A stretch of DNA of 64,000 nucleotides from Arthrobacter sp. B1805 (GCF_002929745.1 NZ_PJIQ01000001.1:48750-112749); one strand, 5' to 3'. Counted from the first letter of the stretch, positions 50,983 to 59,850 are shown. The notes: generated by a model from the sequence alone, not told the origin. Program-made: numbers and translations.

Positions 50983-52014
50983 ATGGACAGGCGACCAGTC
51001 AGCATCAAGGACGTTGCGGATCGCGCGGGCGTTGCCATCGGCACGGTGTCCAATGTGCTCAACCACCCCGCCCGGGTCTCCGCCGCAACGAGGGAGCGCG
51101 TGCAGGGCGCCATCGACGAGCTGAACTTCGTCCGCAACGACGCCGCCCGGCAGTTGCGCGCAGGCCAGAGCCGCACCATCGGCCTAATCGTCCTCGACGT
51201 CGGCAACCCGTTCTTCTCGTCCCTCGCCCGCGCTGCGGAGGACTGCGCATCGGAGAACGGCAGCACGGTGGTGCTGGGTGACAGTGGGCAGGACGTCGTA
51301 CGCGAGGCGAGGTACATCGACGTCTTCGAACAGCAGCGCGTCCAGGGCATGCTCATCTCGCCCGTCGGTGATGTGGGCCCGCGGGTGGAGGCGCTCCGCA
51401 AGCGGGGCATGCCCGTGGTCCTCGTTGACCGTGTCGATCCGCAGCGGCGCTGCAGTTCGGTGTCCGTGGACGACATCGCCGGAGGCTACATGGCCGTGCG
51501 GCACCTCCTCGAGGCCGGGCGGAGGCGCATCGTCTTCGTGGGGACGAAGGCCGACTACCGGCAGGTGGCGGACCGGCTGACGGGCGCCCGCCAGGCCGTC
51601 GAGGAGTACGACGACGCGGTGCTCGAGGTCGTGGAGGCCGACGCCATGACCGTCCTCGCGGGCCGGGATGCCGGTGAGGAGATTGCGCGGCGCAGGGGGA
51701 GCGGTCTTCCGGACGGCATTTTCTGCGCCAACGACCTCCTCGCCATCGGCGTCATGCAGGCAGTCCTGCTGATCCGCGGGCTCCGGATCCCCGAGGACCT
51801 CGCCCTCATCGGGTACGACGACATCGACTTCTCCGCCTCGACGGTCGTTCCGCTGACGACCGTCCGCAAGCCCACCGAGCTGATGGGGCGGACCGCCGTC
51901 GAGCTCCTCCTGGAAGAGATCGAAGCACCCGCTTCCCGGCGCCGGCAGGTCATCTTCGATCCGGAGCTGGTCGAACGCGGGAGCACGACGACGTCGGTCC
52001 GCGCCGGGGTCTGA
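50983..52014 (+). CDS. rhaR: LacI-family regulator of rhamnose genes
   Basis: 343 residues. N-terminal HTH (SIKDVADRAGVAIGTVSNVLNHPARVS) and a periplasmic-binding-protein-like effector domain (GLIVLDVGNPFFSSLARA, GIFCANDLLAIGVMQ, LIGYDDIDFSAS). It lies between the catabolic and transport operons, each preceded by the same operator pair. It is inferred to repress both and to be released by L-rhamnose or an intermediate. GAGGAAA precedes the ATG. Confidence 0.9.
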   Translation: MDRRPVSIKDVADRAGVAIGTVSNVLNHPARVSAATRERVQGAIDELNFVRNDAARQLRAGQSRTIGLIVLDVGNPFFSSLARAAEDCASENGSTVVLGDSGQDVVREARYIDVFEQQRVQGMLISPVGDVGPRVEALRKRGMPVVLVDRVDPQRRCSSVSVDDIAGGYMAVRHLLEAGRRRIVFVGTKADYRQVADRLTGARQAVEEYDDAVLEVVEADAMTVLAGRDAGEEIARRRGSGLPDGIFCANDLLAIGVMQAVLLIRGLRIPEDLALIGYDDIDFSASTVVPLTTVRKPTELMGRTAVELLLEEIEAPASRRRQVIFDPELVERGSTTTSVRAGV

Positions 52015-52060
52015 CGATCACGCGGAGAGCCGACCGAGGTCACAGGTCGATTTCGGGCGG

Positions 52061-52120
52061 TTGACGGTGATGTAGGTCACGCCTACTATTCGATGTGAAC
52101 CGTTGCTCTGAAACGATTCA
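52061..52120 (+). promoter_or_regulatory. Promoter and operators of the rhamnose transport operon
   Basis: TTGACG (52061-52066) and TACTAT (52084-52089) are 17 bp apart, a near-consensus promoter. Downstream are TGAACCGTTGCT (52096-52107, imperfect) and TGAAACGATTCA (52109-52120), 13 bp apart as in the rhaI region. Placement after the -10 box suits repression by road-block. Confidence 0.85.
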
Positions 52121-52139
52121 TTTCCTTGGAGGAGTTGCA

Positions 52140-53684
52140 GTGACGCACTTTGATGGTGGCAGTGTCGCCACCGACCCGGCAGCAGGGACGCCCGTGCTGG
52201 CCCTCCGGGGGGCACTGAAGACCTTCGGGCCGGTCGTGGCCCTGGCCGACGGGACGATCGAGCTGGCGGCGGGGGAGATCCACGCACTCGTGGGTGAGAA
52301 CGGTGCCGGGAAGTCGACGCTCGTCAAGATCCTCGCCGGCGTGCACCAGCCCGACGCCGGGGAGTTCCTCGTCGCAGGGCAGGCCGTGAGCTTCCGGAAC
52401 GTCGCCGACAGCAAGGCTGCCGGCATCTCCGTCATCTATCAGGAGCCGACGCTCTTCCCCGACCTCACGGTGGCCGAGAACATCTTCATCGGCAGGCAGC
52501 CGAAGGGCCGTTTCGGCCTCATCAGCCGTGTCGAGATGCGCCGCCGCGCCCGGGAACTCTTCGACCAGCTCGGTGTGCCAATCGATCCTGACCGCGTGGC
52601 GGAGGGCCTGTCCATCGCGGACCAGCAGATCATCGAGATCGCGAAGGCCATCTCCCTGGATGCCCGCATCCTCGTCATGGACGAGCCCACCGCCGCACTG
52701 AGCGGCGTCGAGGTGGACCGTTTATTCGCCGTCGCCCGCCGGCTGCGTGACGGCGGCAGCGGCATCCTGTTCATCTCGCACCGCTTCGACGAGGTCTTCG
52801 GCCTCTGCGACCGCATCACGGTCATGCGTGACGGCACCTACATCACGACGCACGACACAGCCGCGACCTCCGTGGAGGAAATCGTTCGCGAGATGGTGGG
52901 GCGCGACATCAATGCGCTGTTCCCGAAGACCGAGACCGAGGCGGGTGACGTCGTCCTCAGGGTGACCGGACTGACGCGTCCGGGAGTGTTCCACGACATC
53001 GATTTCGAGGTGCGGGCGGGCGAGATCGTCGCGCTGTCCGGGCTCGTGGGAGCCGGCCGGACGGAGGTCGCCCGGGCAGTGTTCGGCATCGACCGCTACG
53101 AGTCGGGCACCGTCGAGATGTTCGGACGTGCGCTCCGCCGCAAGGACCCGCGGGCCGCCATCGACGCAGGCATCGGGTTCGTCCCCGAGGACCGGCGCAA
53201 GCAGGGACTCGTGATGGACCTGTCGGTGGAACGCAACGCGGCGCTCACGCTGCGCCACTCACTCGCGAGGTTCGGCATCATCAGCGGCAGGGCCGAGCGG
53301 GAAGCCGCCGAGACCTGGGGCAAGCGGCTGCAGGTCAAGGCCGGCTCACCGGAACATGCCGTCTCCACGCTCTCGGGTGGCAACCAGCAGAAGGTCGTCC
53401 TCGCAAAGTGGCTCGCGACCGATCCGAAACTCCTCATCATCGACGAGCCGACGCGCGGGATCGACGTCGGGACCAAGAGCGAGGTGCACCGCCTGATCTC
53501 GGAACTCGCGGGGCGCGGTATCGCAATCCTCATGATTTCCTCCGAGCTTCCCGAGGTGCTCGGCATGGCGGACCGCGTCCTGGTCATGCGGGAGGGCCGG
53601 ATCACCGGCCGGCTGAATCGCACGGAAGCCACTGCCGAAACCGTCATGCACGCCGCCACCGCATCCCTGGAGTCAACGCGATGA
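52140..53684 (+). CDS. rhaT: Sugar ABC transporter ATP-binding protein (rhamnose)
   Basis: 514 residues with two fused ATPase domains, as in RbsA/RhaT. First half: Walker A GENGAGKST, signature LSIADQQIIEIAKA, Walker B ILVMDEPTAAL. Second half: degenerate Walker A GLVGAGRTE, signature LSGGNQQKVVLAKW, Walker B LLIIDEPTRGID. It energises L-rhamnose uptake with the two permeases that follow. GTG start with GGAGGAG upstream; ATGA overlap with the next gene. Confidence 0.93.
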   Translation: MTHFDGGSVATDPAAGTPVLALRGALKTFGPVVALADGTIELAAGEIHALVGENGAGKSTLVKILAGVHQPDAGEFLVAGQAVSFRNVADSKAAGISVIYQEPTLFPDLTVAENIFIGRQPKGRFGLISRVEMRRRARELFDQLGVPIDPDRVAEGLSIADQQIIEIAKAISLDARILVMDEPTAALSGVEVDRLFAVARRLRDGGSGILFISHRFDEVFGLCDRITVMRDGTYITTHDTAATSVEEIVREMVGRDINALFPKTETEAGDVVLRVTGLTRPGVFHDIDFEVRAGEIVALSGLVGAGRTEVARAVFGIDRYESGTVEMFGRALRRKDPRAAIDAGIGFVPEDRRKQGLVMDLSVERNAALTLRHSLARFGIISGRAEREAAETWGKRLQVKAGSPEHAVSTLSGGNQQKVVLAKWLATDPKLLIIDEPTRGIDVGTKSEVHRLISELAGRGIAILMISSELPEVLGMADRVLVMREGRITGRLNRTEATAETVMHAATASLESTR

Positions 53685-54727
53685 GCCTCGACAGCAAGAG
53701 TACGGCACCCGCACATCCCACTCCCGAGCACGGGCGGACGTCGGCCCTCGGCTCCCTCCTGAAGCTCCGCGAACTTCCCGTCGTGCTTGCGCTCGTGGTG
53801 CTGGTCGCCGTGACCGCGGCCATCAATCCGCTCTTCCTGAGCGAGCAGGGCATCAAGGACCTGCTGCTGAACGCGACCATCCTCATGATCCTGGCCGTCG
53901 GGCAGACGCTCGTGATCATCACACGGAATATCGATCTCTCGGTCGGCTCGATCCTCGGACTCGTGGCGTTCTCGACGGGCAGCCTCTTCGTGGCGGCACC
54001 GAACCTGCCGATCGTCGCCGTGTTCGTGCTCGGCATGCTCTTCGGAGCGGTGCTCGGCGGCCTGAACGGCCTGCTCATCACCATCGCCAAGGTGCCGGCA
54101 CTCGTCATCACGCTCGGTACGCTCTACATCTTCCGCGGCATCAACAACGCCTGGGCGGGCGGCACCCAGTACTTCGCCGGCGACCGGCCCGAGGCGTTCG
54201 GCAACCTCTCGGTGGACACGGCTCTCGGATTCCCCGTGATTACCCTGATCGCCGTCGTCGTCGTCGCGATCGTCGCCGTCTACATGCTCGGCACGCGCCC
54301 TGGCCGCGACCTCTACGCGATCGGCTCAGATCCCGACGCCGCCCGATTGTTCGGAATTCCGGTCACCCGCCGGGTCCTGCTCGCCTTCGTGGTGAACGGA
54401 CTCCTGGCCGGTCTGGCCGGGGTGCTCTACGCGAGCCGCTTCAACTCGGTCGGCGCGACGACGGGATCGGGACTCGAGCTCGACGTCGTTGCAGCGGCGG
54501 TCGTGGGCGGGGTCGCCATCTTCGGAGGCAGCGGCACCGTCGTGGGAGCCGCCATCGGCGCCCTTCTCCTGACGACGATCACGAGCGCCCTGACGGCGCT
54601 GCGCGTCGACAAGTTCTGGCAGCAGGCAATCGTGGGCATCCTGATCCTAGCGGCAGTCGTCATCGATCGGATCGCCAGCGTGCGGTCCGCCCGCAAACTT
54701 CGCATCGCGGAGGCCCGCAATGTCTGA
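53681..54727 (+). CDS. rhaP: Sugar ABC transporter permease (rhamnose)
   Basis: 348 residues, BPD_transp_2 family with about nine membrane segments; ITRNIDLSVGSILGLV and VPALVITLGTLYIFRGI are family hallmarks, and SDPDAARLFGIPVTR is the EAA-like cytoplasmic loop that contacts the ATPase. The ATG overlaps the preceding stop (ATGA), and the end overlaps the next gene by 8 bp. Confidence 0.92.
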   Translation: MSLDSKSTAPAHPTPEHGRTSALGSLLKLRELPVVLALVVLVAVTAAINPLFLSEQGIKDLLLNATILMILAVGQTLVIITRNIDLSVGSILGLVAFSTGSLFVAAPNLPIVAVFVLGMLFGAVLGGLNGLLITIAKVPALVITLGTLYIFRGINNAWAGGTQYFAGDRPEAFGNLSVDTALGFPVITLIAVVVVAIVAVYMLGTRPGRDLYAIGSDPDAARLFGIPVTRRVLLAFVVNGLLAGLAGVLYASRFNSVGATTGSGLELDVVAAAVVGGVAIFGGSGTVVGAAIGALLLTTITSALTALRVDKFWQQAIVGILILAAVVIDRIASVRSARKLRIAEARNV

Positions 54728-55904
54728 CCCCTCCGCTTCCCCCACCGCCGTCCAGCCCGAAGGGCACCAGCCGGAATCCGGCCCACCACCGAAAGGCAGG
54801 CGCATGGCCGCTACGCCCGGAAGCACGAAGACCGCGGCCGAGGCAGGCCGGAAGCCGGCGAGGTCCCGGACAGGCAAGGCCGACACGTCCACGGTGCTCG
54901 CCGTATCCAAGGGCCGCACGGGAGCCGCGCGGATGCTGCTCGGGCGCGACGCCATCATGATCTACGTGCTCCTCGTCGTCGTGCTCTATGCAAGCATCGT
55001 GATCCCGCGCTTCGCCTCACCTGTGACCGTCGGGTTCCTGCTCCTCGATGTGATTCCCACGCTGCTCATCGCCCTGCCGATGACGCTGGTGATCATCTCG
55101 GGCGAGATCGATCTCTCTGTCGCGAGCATCGCCGGACTGACCAGCGCCCTCATGGGCGTGCTGTGGCAGGGCGGTATGAACATCGCGCTCGTCCTGGTGA
55201 TCTGCGTGCTGGCCGGTCTGGTCGCCGGTGCCTTCAACGGCGTGCTCATCGCCTATCTCGGCCTCCCGTCCCTCGCCGTCACCATCGGTACGCTGGCCCT
55301 CTTCCGGGGTCTCGCCCTCGTGGTCATCGGTGACAACGCCGTCGCGAACTTCCCGCCCGGGCTGACCGCCTTCTTCACCTCGAAGCTCGGCGGCACCGGG
55401 ATCCCGACCGTCATGATCGGCGTCGTCGTGCTGATCATCGCCTTCGCCGTCGTGCTGCACTTCACGCCGTTCGGCCGCGGGCTCTTCGCGCTGGGCTACA
55501 GCAAGGAAGCCGCGACCTTCGTCGGTATCGACGTCGCCCGTTCGAAGTTCCTGCTGTACCTGGCCACGGGCACCGTGTCCGCACTGGCCGGTATCTACTG
55601 GACACTCCGTTACTCCAGTGCCCGCAGCGACAACGCGAGCGGGCTCGAACTCGCGGTCATCGCCGCTGTACTCCTCGGGGGAGTGTCGATCTTCGGCGGC
55701 AAGGGGTCCATCCCAGGAGTCCTGGCCGGAGTGCTGCTGATCGGCACCATCAACTACGCCCTGAAGCTGGATCGCGTCTCGGAGGTGGTCCTCATCATCG
55801 TGACGGGCTCGTTGCTCATCATCTCGGTGGTGGCGCCGAACATCGCGTCAGCCATCCGGCGGGCCCGCCATTCCCGGCAGGTCCGCAGCGCACCACTTCC
55901 CTAG
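54720..55904 (+). CDS. rhaQ: Sugar ABC transporter permease (rhamnose), second subunit
   Basis: 394 residues. A 75-residue disordered Pro/Ala/Lys-rich N-terminal extension precedes about nine membrane segments with ISGEIDLSVASIAGLTSAL and LAVTIGTLALFRGLA. The loop GYSKEAATFVGIDVARSK contacts the ATPase. The extension is unusual; an in-frame ATG at about 54804 would give a normal N-terminus, so the annotated start is not certain. A hairpin overlaps the stop. Confidence 0.9.
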   Translation: MSDPSASPTAVQPEGHQPESGPPPKGRRMAATPGSTKTAAEAGRKPARSRTGKADTSTVLAVSKGRTGAARMLLGRDAIMIYVLLVVVLYASIVIPRFASPVTVGFLLLDVIPTLLIALPMTLVIISGEIDLSVASIAGLTSALMGVLWQGGMNIALVLVICVLAGLVAGAFNGVLIAYLGLPSLAVTIGTLALFRGLALVVIGDNAVANFPPGLTAFFTSKLGGTGIPTVMIGVVVLIIAFAVVLHFTPFGRGLFALGYSKEAATFVGIDVARSKFLLYLATGTVSALAGIYWTLRYSSARSDNASGLELAVIAAVLLGGVSIFGGKGSIPGVLAGVLLIGTINYALKLDRVSEVVLIIVTGSLLIISVVAPNIASAIRRARHSRQVRSAPLP

Positions 55905-55916
55905 GCCGTCCTCCTA
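55899..55916 (+). terminator. Intercistronic hairpin before binding-protein gene
   Basis: CCCTAGG-ccgt-CCTAGGG, a 7-bp stem over the permease stop codon. Such hairpins often stabilise the downstream binding-protein mRNA or partly terminate. Confidence 0.55.
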
Positions 55917-55965
55917 GGGTTGCACCCGGCGACTGGTTTCCAGCGCCCATCGAAAGGAAAAAACA

Positions 55966-57027
55966 ATGAGGTTTATTCACTCCGGAACCCGACGGCGCGC
56001 AGCGTTCGCGGCCCTCGCCACGAGTGCCGCCCTGGTGCTCAGCGCGTGCGGTGGCGGTGCTGCCTCCGAAGGCGGCGGCAGCGAGGGTGGCAGCGGATCG
56101 GACGGCGAGCAGACGATCACGTTCATCCCCAAGCAGCTCAACAACCCCTACACCGATGTGGTGCTCGGCGGTGGCGAGGATGGTGCTTCTGAGGCCGGCT
56201 TCGCCGAATCCGAGGTCGTCGGTCCGCTGGACGCCAGCGCCTCGAGCCAGGTGTCCTTCATCAACGCGGAGACGCAGCGTGGTACCAACGTCATCGTGAT
56301 CGCCGCGAACGATCCCGACGCCGTCGGTCCCGCCCTCGAGGAAGCACGGGCGGCGGGTTCGAAGATCGTCGCTTTCGACTCAGACACCAACCCCGACTAC
56401 CGCGACCTCTTCGTGAGCCAGGTCAACGCCAAGGACGTGGCCCTGGTCCAGCTCGAGCTGATCTCGGAGCAGATCGGCGGAGAGGGCGAGATCGCAATCC
56501 TCTCAGCCACGGCCAACGCCACGAACCAGAACGAGTGGATCAAGTTCATGGAGGAGGAACTGGCGTCGAACCCGGATTACGCGAACATCGAGCTCGTCGC
56601 CAAGGTCTACGGCGACGACGACGACACGAAGTCCTTCCAGGAAGCGCAGGGTCTGCTGCAGGCCTACCCGGACCTCAAGGGCATCATCTCGCCCACCACG
56701 GTCGGCATCGCGGCGACCGCCCGGTACCTCTCCACCTCGGAGTACAAGGGCAAGGTCGCCCTGACGGGCCTCGGCCTCCCCAACGAGATGCGTCCGTTCG
56801 TCAAGGACGGCACGGTCAGCGAGTTCGCGCTCTGGGATCCGGCACAGCTCGGCTACGTGGCCGCGTTCGCAGGTAAGGCACTGGCCGACGGCGACATCAC
56901 CGGCGAGCCCGGTGACACCTTCGAGGCCGGTGAGCTCGGAGAGCGCGAGGTCGGCGAGGGCGGCATCGTCCTGGTCGGTCCGCCCACGCAGTTCAACGCG
57001 GAGAACATCGACGACTACGACTTCTAG
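55966..57027 (+). CDS. rhaS: Rhamnose ABC transporter substrate-binding lipoprotein
   Basis: 353 residues. Signal peptide with basic N-region and lipobox LSAC, lipid-modified Cys28, followed by a Gly/Ser linker. The mature part is a type I periplasmic-binding fold (ITFIPKQLNNPYTDVVLGGG, VIAANDPDAVGPALEEARAAG, SDTNPDYRDLFVSQVN). It is anchored outside the membrane and delivers L-rhamnose to the permeases. GAAAGGAA precedes the ATG. Confidence 0.94.
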   Translation: MRFIHSGTRRRAAFAALATSAALVLSACGGGAASEGGGSEGGSGSDGEQTITFIPKQLNNPYTDVVLGGGEDGASEAGFAESEVVGPLDASASSQVSFINAETQRGTNVIVIAANDPDAVGPALEEARAAGSKIVAFDSDTNPDYRDLFVSQVNAKDVALVQLELISEQIGGEGEIAILSATANATNQNEWIKFMEEELASNPDYANIELVAKVYGDDDDTKSFQEAQGLLQAYPDLKGIISPTTVGIAATARYLSTSEYKGKVALTGLGLPNEMRPFVKDGTVSEFALWDPAQLGYVAAFAGKALADGDITGEPGDTFEAGELGEREVGEGGIVLVGPPTQFNAENIDDYDF

Positions 57028-57037
57028 CCGGTCCGGA

Positions 57038-57061
57038 CGGGGCGTCCTCGCGGGCGCCCCG
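57038..57061 (+). terminator. Hairpin behind rhaS
   Basis: A 7-bp GC stem (57038-57044 with 57055-57061), 10-nt loop, followed by a pyrimidine-rich run (CCCTTCCCC). Possible partial terminator between rhaS and the isomerase-like gene. Confidence 0.5.
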
Positions 57062-57137
57062 CCCTTCCCCGTCCAGCGTCCCCACCCGAACGTTCGCTGT
57101 TCCCACCCCGCCCCGACCCGCCGTCCGAGGAGCACCC

Positions 57138-58607
57138 TTGACCACCGATGCCACTGCCGGATCCGCCGGCCCGCTGGCCGTCCCTGAGCAGCTCGAGCCC
57201 ATCCGCCGCCGTCCTACGCGCCTCGGTCTGGTCTCCGGCGGGCTCGGTGCGTACTGGCCGCAGTTCCCCGACCTGCTGCCGCAGCTTCAGGAGTCGGCGC
57301 GCTACGTCACCGCCAGGTTCGGCGAGCTCGACGCAGAGGTCACCGACGTCGGCTTCGTCTCCGATGCCCGAGAGGCGGCGACTGCCGCGGAGGAGTTGCG
57401 CCGAGCGGACTGCGACCTGATCGTCATCTTCCTGACCACCTACCTCACGTCCTCGATGGTCCTGCCGATCGCACAGCGGTCGGGGACGCCGGTCCTCGTG
57501 ATCGACCTGCAGCCCACCGAGGCGATGGACCACGCGAACGTCGATACCGGCAGGTGGCTCGCCTACTGCGGACAATGTCCGGTACCCGAGGTCGCCAACG
57601 TCTTCCGGAGGGCAGGAATTCCGTTCCGCTCCGTGTCCGGCCACCTGAAGCAGGAGTCGGCGTGGCAGCGCATCAACCAGTGGGTGCACGCTGCCGGAGT
57701 GCGCGGCAGGCTGCGACACGCGCGCCACGGGCTCATGGGCCACGTCTACCCGGGCATGCTCGATGTCTCGACGGATCTCACCACGGTGTCGACGACGTTC
57801 GGCTCGCACGTCGAGGTCGTCGAGTTCGACGACCTCCGCGAGTTCGTCGCCGAGGTGACCGATGAGCAGGTGCGTGAGCGCGTGGCCCTGGCGCGGGACC
57901 TCTTCACCATTGACGCATCCGTCGTCGACGAGGATTTCGCGTGGGGCGCGAAGGTGTCCGTCGGGCTCGATCGCCTCGTCACGGAGTTCGACCTGGATTC
58001 GCTGGCCTACTACCACCGTGGCCTGGCGGGGGAGCAGCACGAACGCCTGGGCGCAGGGATGATCCTGGGCGCCTCGATCCTGACCGCGCGTGGTGTTCCC
58101 ATGGCGGGCGAGTACGAGCTTCGGACCTCCATCGCGATGCTCGCCGCCCACACCATGGGCGCGGGAGGCTCCTTCACGGAGATCCAGGCGCTCAACTTCC
58201 TCGACAACGTGGTGGAGATGGGACACGACGGTCCTGCCCACCTCGCCGTCAGCGCCGCTGATCCACTGCTGCGCGGACTGGGTGTCTACCACGGCAAGCG
58301 GGGCTGGGGCGTCTCCGTGGAATTCGACGTGCGCCACGGTCCCGTCACCACTTTCGGTATCGGGCAGGATCCGGACGGGTCCTACGTCTTCATCACGTCC
58401 GAGGGCACCGTGGTGCCCGGGCCCCTGCTGGCCATCGGCAACACGACGTCGCGGGTGGATTTCGGCGGAGACCCGGGCCTGTGGGTGGACGAGTGGAGCC
58501 AGACCGGCATCGGCCATCACTGGGCCCTGTGCGTGGGGCACCGGGCGGCCGACGTGAAGGCGGCAGCAAGCCTCCTCGGCGTCGAGCACCGTCACGTAGC
58601 CCTCTGA
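57138..58607 (+). CDS. L-arabinose/L-fucose isomerase-like protein (COG2160 type)
   Basis: 489 residues with the AraA/FucI-like fold: LVSGGLGAYWPQFPDLLPQL, FLTTYLTSSMVLPIAQ, GHVYPGMLDVSTDLT in the N-terminal domains and AGEYELRTSIAMLAAHTMGAGGSFTEIQ in the catalytic domain (metal Glu/His region). It sits in the rhamnose transport operon between rhaS and rhaM, although a true rhamnose isomerase is encoded nearby. Its substrate is therefore unclear: a second rhamnose isomerase, or an isomerase for a related L- or 6-deoxy sugar. TTG start with GAGGAG upstream. Confidence 0.85.
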   Translation: MTTDATAGSAGPLAVPEQLEPIRRRPTRLGLVSGGLGAYWPQFPDLLPQLQESARYVTARFGELDAEVTDVGFVSDAREAATAAEELRRADCDLIVIFLTTYLTSSMVLPIAQRSGTPVLVIDLQPTEAMDHANVDTGRWLAYCGQCPVPEVANVFRRAGIPFRSVSGHLKQESAWQRINQWVHAAGVRGRLRHARHGLMGHVYPGMLDVSTDLTTVSTTFGSHVEVVEFDDLREFVAEVTDEQVRERVALARDLFTIDASVVDEDFAWGAKVSVGLDRLVTEFDLDSLAYYHRGLAGEQHERLGAGMILGASILTARGVPMAGEYELRTSIAMLAAHTMGAGGSFTEIQALNFLDNVVEMGHDGPAHLAVSAADPLLRGLGVYHGKRGWGVSVEFDVRHGPVTTFGIGQDPDGSYVFITSEGTVVPGPLLAIGNTTSRVDFGGDPGLWVDEWSQTGIGHHWALCVGHRAADVKAAASLLGVEHRHVAL

Positions 58608-58649
58608 TCCCATCAACCAGCTCTTCCAGCAGCGAAGGAACCGATATCA

Positions 58650-58976
58650 ATGGAGCGTGTGTGCTTCCAACTACAGGTCCGGCCCGAGCGGATCCCGGAG
58701 TACCGCGAACGGCACGCGGCGATCTGGCCTGACATGGCGAGGGCACTGAAGGCGACGGGGTGGAACAACTACTCGCTGTTCCTGCGTCCCGACGGTCTGC
58801 TGATCGGATACGTGGAGTGCGAGGACTTCGCAGCATCCCAGTCCGCGATGGCCGACACGGAGGTCAATGCCAGGTGGCAGGCGGAAATGGCACCGTTCTT
58901 CGTGGCCCTCGACGGGCGCCCGGACGAAGGATTCCTCCGGCTCGATGAGGTGTTCCATCTGGACGACCAGCTGTAG
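58650..58976 (+). CDS. rhaM: L-rhamnose mutarotase
   Basis: 108 residues, full length. Active-site Tyr18 and His22 in YRERHAAIWPDM and the WNNYSLFLRPDG and EMAPFF segments fit RhaM. It speeds interconversion of alpha- and beta-L-rhamnose for the isomerase. Last gene of the transport operon, 42 bp behind the AraA-like gene. Confidence 0.94.
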   Translation: MERVCFQLQVRPERIPEYRERHAAIWPDMARALKATGWNNYSLFLRPDGLLIGYVECEDFAASQSAMADTEVNARWQAEMAPFFVALDGRPDEGFLRLDEVFHLDDQL

Positions 58977-59012
58977 GTGTGCCCGGTTGGGACTTCTGCC
59001 ACTTTCGAAGTG

Positions 59013-59255
59013 TCAGGCGGAGTAGGTGTAGAACCCGCCGGAGGGTCGAGCTGCAGACGACGTCGAGACGTAGGTTCCGCGCGTCGCGGGTACGGCCCTG
59101 CCGGTCGTCACATAGGTCCCTCCGGTCTGACCGTGAACAGTTGCGGGTGCGGAGACGGTGACGTAACTGCCGCCCATGGGGGCCGGCGCCCTGAGGTCGG
59201 AGAGTGCTGTCGAAGGCTTCTGGGTGTGGGGCGAAACGCGATCGAGGAGTGTCAT
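59013..59255 (-). CDS. Small GGxYVT-repeat protein
   Basis: 80 residues. Four repeats with a Gly-x-Tyr core: GGSYVTVS (28-35), GGTYVTTG (45-52), RGTYVSTS (59-66) and GGFYTYSA (73-80); Tyr positions are 31, 48, 62 and 76. The region before them (LRAPAP) has no signal peptide. No Cys, no Lys after residue 13. GGAAAG is 6 nt before the ATG. It lies 130 bp behind the Fur-type gene on the same strand. The C-terminal repeat and lack of known domain recall RiPP precursors or small cell-surface peptides, but no modifying enzyme is beside it. Confidence 0.7.
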   Translation of the reverse strand: MTLLDRVSPHTQKPSTALSDLRAPAPMGGSYVTVSAPATVHGQTGGTYVTTGRAVPATRGTYVSTSSAARPSGGFYTYSA

Positions 59256-59279
59256 GAGCTTCTTTCCGTTGATGGAGGG

Positions 59280-59306
59280 GTGCCTGCAGGGGGGTGAATC
59301 AGGCAC
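59280..59306 (-). promoter_or_regulatory. Inverted repeat in leader of GGxYVT gene
   Basis: GTGCCTG-13 nt-CAGGCAC between the Fur gene and the repeat protein, ending about 25 bp before its start. Hairpin, terminator or operator cannot be told apart here. Confidence 0.45.
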
Positions 59307-59385
59307 GCCGAAGAGAGGGTTGTCGGTTTTCGATTGTTGACCGTCGCCGCCACTGCACCCGTTGCATATGGGTGTCGCTGGCGGC

Positions 59386-59844
59386 CTAGCCGGCAGGAGC
59401 CACGGTCTCCCGGCACTGCTCGCAGAGGCCATTGAAGGTGACCTCGGCCGCGATCACGGTGAATCCGTGGGTGTCCGAGGGGGTCAGGCAGGGAGCCGCG
59501 CCGATGACGCAATCGACATCCCGGATGGCTCCGCAGGAGATGCACACCAGGTGGTGGTGATTATCGCGGACTCTGCACTCGAACAGCGCCGGCGATCCGG
59601 CTGGATCGAACCTTCGCACGAGGCCCGCCTCCGTGAAGGCGGCGAGAACCCCGTAGACCGCCTGGGTGGACGTGCCGGGAAGGGTATTCCGCACGCTCTC
59701 GAACACGTGGTCGGCGCTCGAGTGCGGCCTGCTCTGCAGCGCCTGCAGCACGGCCACCCGTGGAGCGGTGACCTTCAGCCCTGCCGCTCGGATGGATTGC
59801 CGCAGCACCTCCGGATCGGCAGGGGCGGAGGGCGAGAGCGTCAT
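59386..59844 (-). CDS. Fur-family regulator (FurA/PerR-like)
   Basis: 152 residues. N-terminal winged helix (LKVTAPRVAVLQAL, STQAVYGVLAAF), the DNHHHLVC metal/peroxide-sensing motif and structural zinc Cys101/Cys104 and Cys141/Cys144. Regulators of this type respond to iron, peroxide or other metals. A 25-bp palindrome overlaps its promoter, so it is probably autoregulated. No catalase or siderophore gene is adjacent; the only gene in line is the GGxYVT protein. Confidence 0.92.
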   Translation of the reverse strand: MTLSPSAPADPEVLRQSIRAAGLKVTAPRVAVLQALQSRPHSSADHVFESVRNTLPGTSTQAVYGVLAAFTEAGLVRRFDPAGSPALFECRVRDNHHHLVCISCGAIRDVDCVIGAAPCLTPSDTHGFTVIAAEVTFNGLCEQCRETVAPAG

Positions 59845-59850
59845 GATCCA

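Noticed and set aside
46001..58976. Rhamnose island as horizontally acquired
   Set aside because: Base composition and codon use look like the flanks, no tRNA, integrase or direct repeats at the ends. I see no sign of recent transfer.
59013..59432. Longer 139-residue version of the GGxYVT protein
   Set aside because: The extra 59 residues would run back into the Fur gene end, have no ribosome site and shadow-like composition; the ATG at 59255 has GGAAAG 6 nt upstream.
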